DNA from: Pirellulales bacterium
GTDB lineage: Bacteria > Planctomycetota > Planctomycetia > Pirellulales > S012-138
Direction: 5' to 3'
NCBI GenBank assembly: GCA_028066245.1
Contig: JALCBR010000044.1
Location: 1 to 37,702 of the forward strand
DNA length: 37,702 nucleotides
Of the stretch, positions 1 through 7,750 are shown in pieces (positions within the stretch are counted from its first letter, which is position 1; the number at the start of each line of letters is the position of its first letter). The notes beneath the pieces were generated by a model. The model saw only the letters and a list, made by a program, of their open reading frames with translations, did not search any database and had not been told where the DNA came from. The position numbers were made by a program, and so were the translations under genes.

Positions 1-309
1 GTCCAGGAGTTCGACATTCCCCCGGGCACGGACATCGTAATCAATGCGACTTCGATTGGTTCTTTCGACGAAGACGCCCGGGTGCCGGTTGCCATCGACA
101 CACTGGAAGGTGCAAAACTGGCTGCCGATGTCGTTTTACATCCCACGCGGACTCGATTTCTCGACGAGGCCAAATCGCACGGATGTGAGGTACTTGACGG
201 TTTGGCCATATCTGTCAACCAGGGCGCTTTGGCCTTTCAACTCTGGACGGGTGTTGATCCAGACCTTTCGGTCATGCAGGACGCCTTAGAGGAGTTCTTT
301 GGCGTTTGA
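1..309 (+). CDS. aroE: Shikimate dehydrogenase, C-terminal part (5' end outside window)
   Basis: The reading frame is open from base 1 and stops with TGA at 307-309, so only about the last 102 residues are present. The family reduces 3-dehydroshikimate to shikimate with NADPH in the cytosol, in the aromatic amino-acid pathway. Near residue 13 the fragment has I-N-A-T-S-I-G, the conserved N-A-T-S-x-G motif of the nucleotide-binding domain. It then has a D-V-V-L-H-P-T-R-T-R-F-L segment (family pattern D-x-x-Y-x-P-x-x-T-x-L/F-L) and G-L-x-x-x-V-N-Q-G-A-L-A-F-x-L-W, the usual C-terminal helix region. The end matches a normal family C-terminus, so nothing suggests truncation other than the window edge. 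A hairpin terminator follows 43 bases downstream. Confidence 0.93.
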   Translation, partial: VQEFDIPPGTDIVINATSIGSFDEDARVPVAIDTLEGAKLAADVVLHPTRTRFLDEAKSHGCEVLDGLAISVNQGALAFQLWTGVDPDLSVMQDALEEFFGV

Positions 310-351
310 CGACGCTTTGAGTCAGCGAAATGGTCACACAGAACCAAGGGT

Positions 352-406
352 AAACGCACTCTTGGCGAGCGAAAATGGTCGTTCGCGCAGCGGTGTGCGT
401 TTTTTT
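352..406 (+). terminator. Rho-independent terminator after aroE
   Basis: An outer stem AAACGCAC (352-359) pairs perfectly with GTGCGTTT (395-402). It encloses an inner stem GCGAGCG/CGTTCGC (one G-U pair). A run of seven T follows at 400-406. This is the right place and orientation to end aroE transcription. The rest of 310-652 shows no convincing gene. Confidence 0.75.
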
Positions 407-652
407 CACCCAAGACCCAAAGGCAGCGGGTATGATGATATGCAGGCACTGCGGCTTTCACGTGGTGTTTTCCTGCCTTTGACAGCTGGATTGCCAGAAC
501 CCTCATCCTTCATTGGGGTTTAGAGTTGGTGAAGGTGGCGGCCATCCAGTTCCCCGCCTCTGACGATGATACTGGTTCCTAACTAAGACATTACCTAGAC
601 TAGGTTGGGTCTGATAGGAAGAGGTACGTCATGTGCAAATTGGTGGCCCGCC

Positions 653-1366
653 TTGGCGATCAGTGACTCGACTGCCCGACGCTACGAGCTGCGCGATCCT
701 GACGTTCGGCTGATGCTCCAGGTGCGCGATAACGACGCCGAAGCATTTGGCGAGTTGACCAGACGCTACCAAAACAGGGTTCTCAACCTGCTTGAGCACC
801 TTGTTGGGCGCGGGCACCAACGGGCTGAGGATCTGACCCAGGATGTGCTGATGCGAGTCTGGAGGGCACGCAGCACGTACAAGCCAGGCAGCAAGTTTTC
901 CACTTGGCTGTTCACAATCACCAATAACGTGGCATCTAATGCCCGCAGGAGCCAGGCCAGGAAGGCGGAGGTTCAGGTCACCGGTAGCGCTAGTGACTCT
1001 CAAGCAGGTCCAACGCTGGATGAGATGGCGCCTGCGGCAAGCGGGTCCATGCCTGTCCAACGTGTGGACAAGCAGGAACTGCAAGACGTTGTCCGAGCCG
1101 CGGTGGATCAATTGCCTGACCGTCAACGCTTGGCCGTCCTGCTGAAGAGTTTTGAAAATGCCAGTTACGTTGACATTGCGGAAATCATGGATCTCACGCC
1201 TCAGGCTGTGAAGTCGCTGCTTTCCCGTGCACGAAACAACTTGAAAGAACTTCTGTCGCCTTATGTCCGGCAAGGGACAGACACAAGCGGACCGGACGAC
1301 GAACCACCTGCCAATGGCCAGGATCCCAATCGCCAGCCCAATTCCAACACACCAACTCCAAATTGA
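653..1366 (+). CDS. ECF-type RNA polymerase sigma factor (sigma-70 family)
   Basis: This is an alternative sigma factor that would direct RNA polymerase to a small regulon. Region 2 covers F-G-E-L-T-R-R-Y-Q-N-R, then E-D-L-T-Q-D-V-L-M-R-V-W-R-A-R and F-S-T-W-L-F-T-I-x-N-N-V (sigma 2.1-2.4). A short linker precedes region 4, with L-P-D-R-Q-R-L-A-V-L-L and a helix-turn-helix around Y-V-D-I-A-E-I-M-D-L-T-P-Q-A-V-K-S-L-L-S-R-A. I chose TTG at 653 (product begins A-I-S-D-S-T-A-R-R-Y) because GGTGG lies about 5 bases upstream and this N-terminus fits planctomycete relatives I know. An in-frame TTG at 605 would add 16 residues. The C-terminal 25 residues are Pro/Asn/Gln-rich and look disordered. The next gene, 36 bases downstream, encodes a membrane anti-sigma-like protein, so its activity is probably set by that partner. 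Confidence 0.9.
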   Translation: MAISDSTARRYELRDPDVRLMLQVRDNDAEAFGELTRRYQNRVLNLLEHLVGRGHQRAEDLTQDVLMRVWRARSTYKPGSKFSTWLFTITNNVASNARRSQARKAEVQVTGSASDSQAGPTLDEMAPAASGSMPVQRVDKQELQDVVRAAVDQLPDRQRLAVLLKSFENASYVDIAEIMDLTPQAVKSLLSRARNNLKELLSPYVRQGTDTSGPDDEPPANGQDPNRQPNSNTPTPN

Positions 1367-1402
1367 GCCCACAGCCGGTCGCTTTCGCCACTTCCGTATC
1401 CC

Positions 1403-1999
1403 ATGACTGCATCTGAGTCATCACAGCCGACCCAAGAAATCCGCGAGCACCTCGTGGCGTATCTTGACGGAGAACTCGACGCGGAAACGTCGCGCCGGGT
1501 CGATGACCTACTGTCGACGGATCCGGTTGTTCGCAAGGACGTTGCTGACTTGGACGCAACTTGGAATCTATTGGAGCATATGCCGCGGGCAGAGCTGGGC
1601 GAGAAATTCACGCGGACAACACTCGAACTCGTCGCTCAACAGGCCGAAGAAGAACTTGAGCAGCTTGGCACAACGCGGCCCAAGCTCAATATCGCGCTGG
1701 CGGCCACCCTAATTGTCGGCATGTTCACCGCCGGATTGTTGGGAGTTTTGGGCGCTGATCTCATCTCGCCCAATGACAACGAAGTGTTGCTCGAAAATCT
1801 GCCGGTGATTCAACAACTCGATCAATTGGAGCAGATCGGCGATTATGAGTTCCTGCATGAACTCCACAAACGCGAGATCTTTGAAGCAGAGATTGAAGAT
1901 GAGCCACCTGATCCCGATGAAGCCGGCGAAGTTGAAACCGGCGAACAGGGCGGTCAGCCGCAATCAGCTCAGAACGAGGTACAGAGAGAGCGTCCGTAG
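1403..1999 (+). CDS. Membrane anti-sigma-factor-like protein without full zinc-finger ligands
   Basis: A 198-residue protein directly downstream of the ECF sigma gene, probably its regulator. The N-terminal 50 residues (R-E-H-L-V-A-Y-L-D-G-E-L-D-A-E-T-S-R-R-V) match the start of the zf-HC2 anti-sigma fold. The later Cys-x2-Cys pair of the classical zinc-binding form is absent, so it would be a non-zinc anti-sigma. One membrane helix lies at about residues 97-119 (A-L-A-A-T-L-I-V-G-M-F-T-A-G-L-L-G-V-L). The C-terminal part outside the membrane is rich in Glu, Asp and Pro, and the last 45 residues are strongly acidic. Expected topology is N-terminus in the cytosol gripping the sigma factor, C-terminus outside sensing. 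The role is inferred from position and fold resemblance; no regulated promoter is recognised. Confidence 0.75.
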   Translation: MTASESSQPTQEIREHLVAYLDGELDAETSRRVDDLLSTDPVVRKDVADLDATWNLLEHMPRAELGEKFTRTTLELVAQQAEEELEQLGTTRPKLNIALAATLIVGMFTAGLLGVLGADLISPNDNEVLLENLPVIQQLDQLEQIGDYEFLHELHKREIFEAEIEDEPPDPDEAGEVETGEQGGQPQSAQNEVQRERP

Positions 2000-2093
2000 C
2001 GATTTCACGGCAAAGCATCCCAATAAGCCCGCTGTCTTAGCTCGCAAGATAAATCTCCCCGCGAACATGAACACATCGTGAAACGTCGATGTC

Positions 2094-3188
2094 ATGACTG
2101 AGAACTTTCATCCTCGATCCGTCTTCACACGTCCGACCGCCGTCGGAGTTTTCGCCCTGGTTGCGCTGTCTGCCGGAATTGGAGCCGGTTTCCTCGTTCG
2201 CAGCATCAATGCGCAGTCCTTTGCGGACAAGAGAGAGATCATTGAATCCATGCCCGCCGAGGAAAAGGCGGCCCTGCAAGAAAAACGCAAACGATTCGCC
2301 GAACTTCAAGACCACGAGAAAGAGCAACTCACCAAGGTCCATCAGTTCATTGCAGAATCGCCTGAGCGAGATCGCTTGAGCGCCACGATGTTCGCTTACT
2401 ACGACTGGGTCAAAGGGCTGGACTATTATGAACGTCGTGGACTGAGGGAATCAGACTTGAGCGTGGCTGCCCGTATCCAACGCGTAAATGCCGTTCGCTT
2501 GGAGCAGGTCAAACTTACTTTTGACGATGTCGTCTACTTGGCTCAGTGGCTTCGCCGAGTCATTCTTTCCCACGTAGACAACATTGATGCTTCCGAGTAC
2601 GAGCGTAGCCTTGACCGGACCCTCGCGTTGGCGTTTATCAAGTGGATCAACCACGGGTCGCCGACGATTCCCGAGCCGACACTTGAGGATTATGAAGCGC
2701 TCGCCGGAAGGCTGGGCATTCAGCATGCCTTTAAGACTGAGGGTGTGGACGAAGACGACCAAAAACTGGATCGTCGAGAGTTCGTCGCCAATCAGATCTA
2801 CCTCTACCTCTTCAACCAACGAGGACGACGCGGACGCTCTCGAGCCTATATCGACCATGATGAGTTGATGGAGTTCTTTGCGTCAGATCGCATGCCAGCG
2901 GAAGCCAAGGCGAGGATCATCAACTTCGATCGCACCCGACAGCATCGCGAATTGGCACATTTTTTCCTCATGGATAGAAATCCGAATTGGTGGAAGAACG
3001 TCAGCGGTGGACGTGGAAGGGGGGGCCGTAGAGAGGGTGACCGCGATGACGGCGGACGTCGCGATGGCAATCGTGGCGGCGGACGCGGTCGCGGAGGAAG
3101 GCCACAACGCCCTGGGAGCGATGACCAACTGGAATTCAGCCCGTTTGAAGGTCTCAGCGAGAACGTCTTTAAAGACGGGAACATCTAG
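2094..3188 (+). CDS. Membrane-anchored protein with Gly/Arg-rich C-terminal tail, third gene of the sigma cassette
   Basis: I do not recognise a named family. The 364-residue product has an N-terminal membrane segment or uncleaved signal at about residues 16-37 (A-V-G-V-F-A-L-V-A-L-S-A-G-I-G-A-G-F-L-V). A charged, probably helical region follows (E-E-K-A-A-L-Q-E-K-R-K-R-F-A-E-L-Q), then a mostly alpha-helical body with an acidic stretch at E-G-V-D-E-D-D-Q-K-L-D. From about residue 303 to 340 it becomes a low-complexity run of Gly, Arg and Asp with repeated G-G-R, G-R-G and R-D-G units, ending in a short ordinary C-terminus. It starts 94 bases after the anti-sigma-like gene in the same direction, so it is probably co-transcribed and may be the envelope output or sensor of that system. 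ATG at 2094 is the only good start near the membrane segment. Confidence 0.7.
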   Translation: MTENFHPRSVFTRPTAVGVFALVALSAGIGAGFLVRSINAQSFADKREIIESMPAEEKAALQEKRKRFAELQDHEKEQLTKVHQFIAESPERDRLSATMFAYYDWVKGLDYYERRGLRESDLSVAARIQRVNAVRLEQVKLTFDDVVYLAQWLRRVILSHVDNIDASEYERSLDRTLALAFIKWINHGSPTIPEPTLEDYEALAGRLGIQHAFKTEGVDEDDQKLDRREFVANQIYLYLFNQRGRRGRSRAYIDHDELMEFFASDRMPAEAKARIINFDRTRQHRELAHFFLMDRNPNWWKNVSGGRGRGGRREGDRDDGGRRDGNRGGGRGRGGRPQRPGSDDQLEFSPFEGLSENVFKDGNI

Positions 3189-3300
3189 AGAGAGATTGCG
3201 GCTACACCGCTTGAGAGCCTCGTTTTTACGGCTCCCGCCCGTGATAGGCGCTGCTCGCTGAGCACATGCATCTTGCACCCATCACGGATCAACTCTGACG

Positions 3301-5319
3301 TCACTCGTCGCCGGTGAGCGCGGCACATTGATCCGTATCGACGATTTGTACGCTGACGTAGTGGGCAACTTGGATGCGGAAATTCGTCAACGCTGCAAGA
3401 CCCTGCCGGTGTGATTCAATCGCCTGCTCCATCGCAAAAAGATGGTCCCGCAACGGCCGGTCTTGCGGAAAGTTGGATTCTGACGTGACGCTCGCCACCC
3501 CGGCTGATTCACAAGCGCTTTGCAGATGGGACAGCTGGTCGACGGCTGTCGTCAGAGAATCAGACCTGACGGCAACGTCCTGAGAAAGCAACTGTCGTTC
3601 CAATTCTGTGAAGTTCGCTTTCGGATTGGCGGGAAAGGAAACGTGGCGTCCAACGTCCGGTGCAGAGGAGACCACATCCGCCAAGGCCCAGCCAGCTGCG
3701 TGGTACTTCAACTCAGCTTCTAGCCGGCGAGCGACCGCATCGCATTGAGCCGCGCGAAGGCAAAGCATTCCGGTTGTTCTCCGCGGGCGGTCGGGTGCTA
3801 CCAGGAACTGTTTCTGCAGCGACCGGAGAGCGTATTCATGCTTTAGCTCCAGTTGAATCTCTGCCGCAGCTTGACAGGCTTGCCAGTACTTTGCAGCGGC
3901 TGTTGGCTTTTGGCCTGGAGCTGCGAGCCGCCAAACGTCGCAAAGCGAAACGACCGGGTCATCAGGATTCTCGCGCAGGGGGAAGTCCGCCAATAATTCG
4001 GGAAGCAACCCGTCACAGTTGCGTCCATTTGGTCTTAAGCGGTAGTGGCTTTGGTAACGGTCTGTCAAAGGACGTAATGCTTCATCCAAAGACCGCGACG
4101 GACCCTCCGTGCCTTGGATCGGCGCGGAGGGACGCCTGTCGCTCGGGACAGCTTCCCAACCTGGAGTACTCCCAGGTGCCGAACGATTGTTCTTGATGGG
4201 CGCCGTTTCGCCCTTGGCATTCTGGGGCGGAGTGAGTCGCGCAGCGTCGAGCGGCGGATGGAAAGTCCTCGGCGCATCAACGGAACTGCCGGCAGAAGAA
4301 CTTGGGGGAGCGGAGGCAGCCGCTCCAGTACGTTGCGGCTGGAAGTCACTCGTCCCGCTTACTGGAACAACGCGTTCCGCCAAGCCTGCGGCACCGTCAG
4401 GGATCACATGTTCACGGATGAGCATGCCGGTCAGAACTTGCGGGCTTTGGTTTCCGCCCACGGCCAGCGCATACTCCGCAATATCAGCGTTGTACGCATA
4501 GACACCATCCAGAAAAGCTAACTCTTGTTCATAGAGTTGTTGGGCAAGGCTAAGGCAATCGGCGCCCGTCACTAGGCCTTGTTGATGAGCTTGAGCAAAC
4601 GCCGTCCAAGCATCGCTTGCGGCAATGACGGAAGCAGCACGAGCCTTGACAACCTTGTGACGCGCGGGAATCTGATCGTTGAGCAATCGGACTTCTCGTG
4701 GTGCTGACTGGTCCGTGAAGATTTCATGGAATCGCGTGTCATATCCGCCGGCGTGCGGAATGCTAACGGCAAGTATGTCAGCATCAAACGATTGCCCCAT
4801 TCCAGCTGCAAATTGACCAACGGAAACCGCGTAATCAGCCTGCGCCGATTGCAGCTGAGCGTCCGTCTGATGCAGCACCGCAGTGGCCAGTTCACGTTCA
4901 AACTCCGTCGCAGCGTGGCGAGAGATCTCGAGCAACTTCATGTGATAGCGCTCTATCACACAACGCTGGGCATGCGCCTGTGACAACTGCCAAAACAGGG
5001 CAATGACCTCCTGGCGGCGTTCCGCTGAGGCCATGGCAATGGCCTCTTCCAGCCGAATCCGCTGTGGATCGTCGCTGGCTGAAACCGGAATCAACAGGGT
5101 TTCGATCAATGACGTCGCGGTGCCCCGCGGGGAAGAGCTTTGGACGTTTTGCTCTGTTAGTCCAGGTGCGTGGTTGGCGCTCAATTCCCGGTCACTCAAG
5201 CTCTGTTCTCTGGCGGCATCAACCGAATCAACTGCCGAAGGTTGCACGAGAGCGGACCGCAATCCATCGTCGCTCTGCGCACAAAGCAACGCTGAAACCA
5301 CCAACGCGACGACATCCAT
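3301..5319 (-). CDS. Secreted protein of unknown function, helical (TolC-like composition)
   Basis: A 672-residue product with a short N-terminal signal-like segment (M-D-V-V-A-L-V-V-S-A-L-L-C-A). Residues about 80-320 are alanine/glutamine-rich and helical. Residues about 330-420 form a Pro/Ser/Ala-rich, probably disordered linker. A second helical block runs from about 425 to the end. The long-helix pattern, and phrases such as A-V-L-H-Q-T-D-A-Q-L-Q-S-A-Q-A-D-Y, recall outer-membrane efflux (TolC-type) proteins. There is no clear family motif and I do not call it a TolC. It sits just downstream of the OmpA-type lipoprotein gene on the same strand, 184 bases away, with a long inverted repeat in the gap. 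A cell-envelope location is inferred from the signal segment and this neighbour. Confidence 0.7.
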   Translation of the reverse strand: MDVVALVVSALLCAQSDDGLRSALVQPSAVDSVDAAREQSLSDRELSANHAPGLTEQNVQSSSPRGTATSLIETLLIPVSASDDPQRIRLEEAIAMASAERRQEVIALFWQLSQAHAQRCVIERYHMKLLEISRHAATEFERELATAVLHQTDAQLQSAQADYAVSVGQFAAGMGQSFDADILAVSIPHAGGYDTRFHEIFTDQSAPREVRLLNDQIPARHKVVKARAASVIAASDAWTAFAQAHQQGLVTGADCLSLAQQLYEQELAFLDGVYAYNADIAEYALAVGGNQSPQVLTGMLIREHVIPDGAAGLAERVVPVSGTSDFQPQRTGAAASAPPSSSAGSSVDAPRTFHPPLDAARLTPPQNAKGETAPIKNNRSAPGSTPGWEAVPSDRRPSAPIQGTEGPSRSLDEALRPLTDRYQSHYRLRPNGRNCDGLLPELLADFPLRENPDDPVVSLCDVWRLAAPGQKPTAAAKYWQACQAAAEIQLELKHEYALRSLQKQFLVAPDRPRRTTGMLCLRAAQCDAVARRLEAELKYHAAGWALADVVSSAPDVGRHVSFPANPKANFTELERQLLSQDVAVRSDSLTTAVDQLSHLQSACESAGVASVTSESNFPQDRPLRDHLFAMEQAIESHRQGLAALTNFRIQVAHYVSVQIVDTDQCAALTGDE

Positions 5320-5394
5320 GTCACCAAACCTGATCGATACGAGAACGCGGGAAAGCGAACCGCCCTACGCTTCTGTGAGCGCAAGCAAGGGTCG

Positions 5395-5430
5395 GGCGAT
5401 CGTGTCAAACAACAACCTGACACGATCGCC
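5395..5430. repeat. Perfect 13-bp inverted repeat between two envelope genes
   Basis: GGCGATCGTGTCA (5395-5407) and TGACACGATCGCC (5418-5430) are exact reverse complements around a 10-base loop, AACAACAACC. It lies 76 bases upstream of the minus-strand start at 5319 and 74 bases past the stop of the OmpA-type gene. No T-run follows on either strand. It is therefore a poor standard terminator; an operator or an RNA leader hairpin for the downstream gene is equally possible. Confidence 0.6.
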
Positions 5431-5503
5431 GCAGACGGTCAATCCGAGTCCTTTCGGATCGCTAGCGCTGCTGGCGCCGTAAACGAAGGTTCACCCGCAC
5501 ACC

Positions 5504-6322
5504 TCACCGCAGACCGGCGTCATCCTGTGGCATGATGACAAACTCGATCCGGCGGTTCCGTTCTCTGCCTGCGGGTGAGCCGTTGGAGAACAATGGTGTC
5601 GAGCCGCCCATACCCGCAACGCTTAGATGATCTGCCGAAAGACTGCTCACCCGGGTCATGGCATCCAGCACGGCAATCGCTTGGTTGGCGGTAATCTGTT
5701 GTTCCATGATCGCACTGCGTGAGGCTGCAGGATCGCGATCCAAATGGCCTTCGATGCGAATTCGCCGACCGGAGAAGTTCTGCTCCAGGATACGGGCGAT
5801 GCCTGCGATTGAACTGTTGGCCTGAGCGCTCAGCCTCGTGTCACCCGGGACAAACAGCCGATCGGCCGACATCGTAACGCGAATCACGTCGCCGTCACGG
5901 CTGGCGCTTGCACCCTCGACATCGATTGCCGGCAAAGTCTCCGCAAGACTATTGTTAGGCGTGATCGCCGCTCCGCCACGGCGTTGGGTGCTGGCCTGCA
6001 ACAGGTCAAATTCACGCTGCTGGGCTTCGTTCCGGTCCTTGAGTCGAGCAACCTGCGCTACCGAGCTGCGAAGCTGCTCGCGCAATGCGTCAACATTCTC
6101 CTCATACAACTTGGATTGCTGCTGGCTCTGAGCCAAGAGTTGGTTCAACCGCTCGTTCTCCGCACTCAACTCATTGGCGCGCACCAAAGCTTGCCCTTGT
6201 TCTTGCTGGGCAGTTAGCGTCTGTTGCTGGGCAAGTTGATAAGCATCCATGTTGGGTGCTTGGCAGCCAACCCACAACGCAAGGAAAACCCCCCATACAC
6301 CGGTTGTCGAAACCGCGCGCAT
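5504..6322 (-). CDS. OmpA-family outer-membrane lipoprotein with coiled coil
   Basis: The C-terminal ~110 residues form an OmpA-like peptidoglycan-binding domain. It shows I-R-I-E-G-H-L-D-R-D (position of the conserved G-H-T-D Asp), a helix ending A-N-Q-A-I-A-V-L-D-A-M, and G-R-E-R-N-R-R-I-E-F, which carries the conserved Arg. The N-terminus reads M-R-A-V-S-T-T-G-V-W-G-V-F-L-A-L-W-V-G-C, a lipoprotein signal with lipidated Cys at residue 20. Residues about 27-115 are Gln/Glu/Leu-rich and should form a coiled coil. The expected role is tethering the outer membrane to peptidoglycan. ATG at 6322 gives a compact signal peptide. An in-frame ATG at 6385, with AGGAGA about 13 bases upstream, would add 21 residues to the n-region and is a real alternative. 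Confidence 0.85.
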   Translation of the reverse strand: MRAVSTTGVWGVFLALWVGCQAPNMDAYQLAQQQTLTAQQEQGQALVRANELSAENERLNQLLAQSQQQSKLYEENVDALREQLRSSVAQVARLKDRNEAQQREFDLLQASTQRRGGAAITPNNSLAETLPAIDVEGASASRDGDVIRVTMSADRLFVPGDTRLSAQANSSIAGIARILEQNFSGRRIRIEGHLDRDPAASRSAIMEQQITANQAIAVLDAMTRVSSLSADHLSVAGMGGSTPLFSNGSPAGRERNRRIEFVIMPQDDAGLR

Positions 6323-6592
6323 CCGCGGAATACGTCGGGCGAGGAAGGAGGCGCTGTTGCACTTTGTGGGCACCACAATAATCATCCGCAGTGCAGATTC
6401 TCCTTGCCAACGCATGGCTGAGTGCGCGTGGCGTCGAGGAATACGCGTCGAGGAATACTTCGCCGAGCAAAAGGCGGCGAACCGTACTCAAAGCCTGTCA
6501 CCAACGCAAGATGCATATCGGAACACGCTGCGCGTGGCATGCGGTCTCAGGAACCACGCAGTAGACCCCGATCGCGTTCGGCTCAATGCCTG

Positions 6593-7255
6593 CTAGCAAG
6601 AAACCTTGAGCTGCGCGCTAGCGGCCATGTGCCGTCTTAGCGGCGGTGAAAGCACATGATGATCAAATTGCAGCTCATCCTGGCTGGCCGCTTCGTCTGT
6701 TTGAATGGCCGGACTCACCGGAGAAACGTCGTTGAATTGTCGGTGCTCCCAGGATTTTCCATACAGAGCATAGCGCATCTTTTCAGGCAATTCCGGATAC
6801 GAACCATAGAAGCGTTTGATGAAATTGCGATGCCAGCGTTGTGGCTTGTGCGCCTCCCAGCCGTAGCGCTTCATGACGCGGTCGGACAAGCGAAGATTTG
6901 CAGCATCGCACAACAGAGCGTCTGCTTTCTTGATTCTCGCAATCTCGTCCAATGCCGTCAGCGCCACGTTGACTGTTGCCAATGAAGTTCCAACGCCGCT
7001 TTCCACATAGCGAAGAGCCAGGAAAGATGAATGCCCCCACGGCTGGTTGTAGAACAACCGGCATTCGTCTCGTCGCGTGTAGCGATGATACCAGCTTCCC
7101 AGAAAGCCCAGTTCGGGAATGGAGACAACCTTGGGCAGCGGACGAAAGCGGATTCGGTCCAGGCAACCGGACCGCACAATAATCACGCCGAACCGCCGCT
7201 GGCGGATCAATTTATTCTCTTCTTCCAGACCGGAGATCGACGCAAATAGCCGCAT
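6593..7255 (-). CDS. Conserved-looking protein of unknown function, possibly acyltransferase-like
   Basis: A 220-residue soluble protein without signal or membrane segment. The core holds L-G-S-W-Y-H-R-Y-T-R-R-D-E-C, then a helix with A-D-A-L-L-C-D-A-A-N-L-R-L-S-D-R-V-M-K-R and Y-G-W-E-A-H. The N-x-R-L-x-D/R-x-x-x-x-x-G-W-E arrangement resembles the final strand/helix of GNAT acetyltransferases (N-x-x-A-x-x-x-Y-x-x-x-G-F), but no acetyl-CoA loop is obvious, so this is only a suggestion. The last 50 residues are polar and probably disordered. I prefer ATG at 7255, with GGGG about 10 bases upstream, over an in-frame GTG at 7297. It stands alone, divergent from dnaG across a 495-base gap. Confidence 0.65.
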   Translation of the reverse strand: MRLFASISGLEEENKLIRQRRFGVIIVRSGCLDRIRFRPLPKVVSIPELGFLGSWYHRYTRRDECRLFYNQPWGHSSFLALRYVESGVGTSLATVNVALTALDEIARIKKADALLCDAANLRLSDRVMKRYGWEAHKPQRWHRNFIKRFYGSYPELPEKMRYALYGKSWEHRQFNDVSPVSPAIQTDEAASQDELQFDHHVLSPPLRRHMAASAQLKVSC

Positions 7256-7750
7256 GAAATCAAACCCCAAGCAAACGTTTAAAAGACAAACATACACTCT
7301 GGCAAGTCATCCGTTGGCTGAACACGCTGCTTGTGAGCCGATCGTGCGCCGTTAGAATCGACTTAAGTTGAATGCAACGCGTGGATGGCTCTTGGGTATT
7401 GTTGGGAATGTGGCGGGAAAATTGATTTCGCAATGCCTTGAACGTCAACAAGCATGTTCGATCCTCGTGACGTTTTCGACTTCACGCTTGTGAAAACGTC
7501 AAGAGATATGGGGGCTGGTTGCATGACAGCAAAGTCATTGCTTGCGAAGCAGTTACGGCGATTTTGTCACGTTGACCGGCCTCAGACGCCTCCCTATAAT
7601 CCCCGACCGCATTGTTGGACCAAGCACGTGACCGGCGGCCCATCCCGCAAACTGTGGCCGCAGTTCACGAGCAAAAATTGCCAGGCAGCACATCCGCATG
7701 GCCGCCGGCAGATCCCGTAGAGTCCAGCGAAAAGTACCCAGGAGCCGCGC
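7256..7750. other. Divergent intergenic region upstream of dnaG
   Basis: No gene is supported in these 495 bases. Both this region's outer genes point away from it, so it should hold two promoters. I could not place a convincing -35/-10 pair. It contains a clustered AACGTCA motif and a 10-bp inverted repeat (7441-7501), listed separately. Confidence 0.6.
7441..7501. promoter_or_regulatory. Candidate operator: three AACGTCA sites including a 10-bp inverted repeat
   Basis: AACGTCA occurs at 7441-7447 and again at 7495-7501, and as its reverse complement TGACGTT at 7468-7474. The last two belong to a perfect inverted repeat, TGACGTTTTC (7468-7477) and GAAAACGTCA (7492-7501). A smaller nested repeat TTCAC-gctt-GTGAA lies inside it. 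The spacing is about 27 bases between motif starts. A repressor site or an RNA hairpin are both possible; function is inferred from symmetry and position only. Confidence 0.4.

Noticed and set aside
629-1372. 247-codon minus-strand frame opposite the ECF sigma gene
   Set aside because: The plus strand encodes unmistakable sigma regions 2 and 4; the opposite frame has no domain.
3301-5319. Calling the secreted helical protein a TolC efflux channel
   Set aside because: Helical composition alone suggested it; no conserved TolC signature or beta-strand segments could be found.
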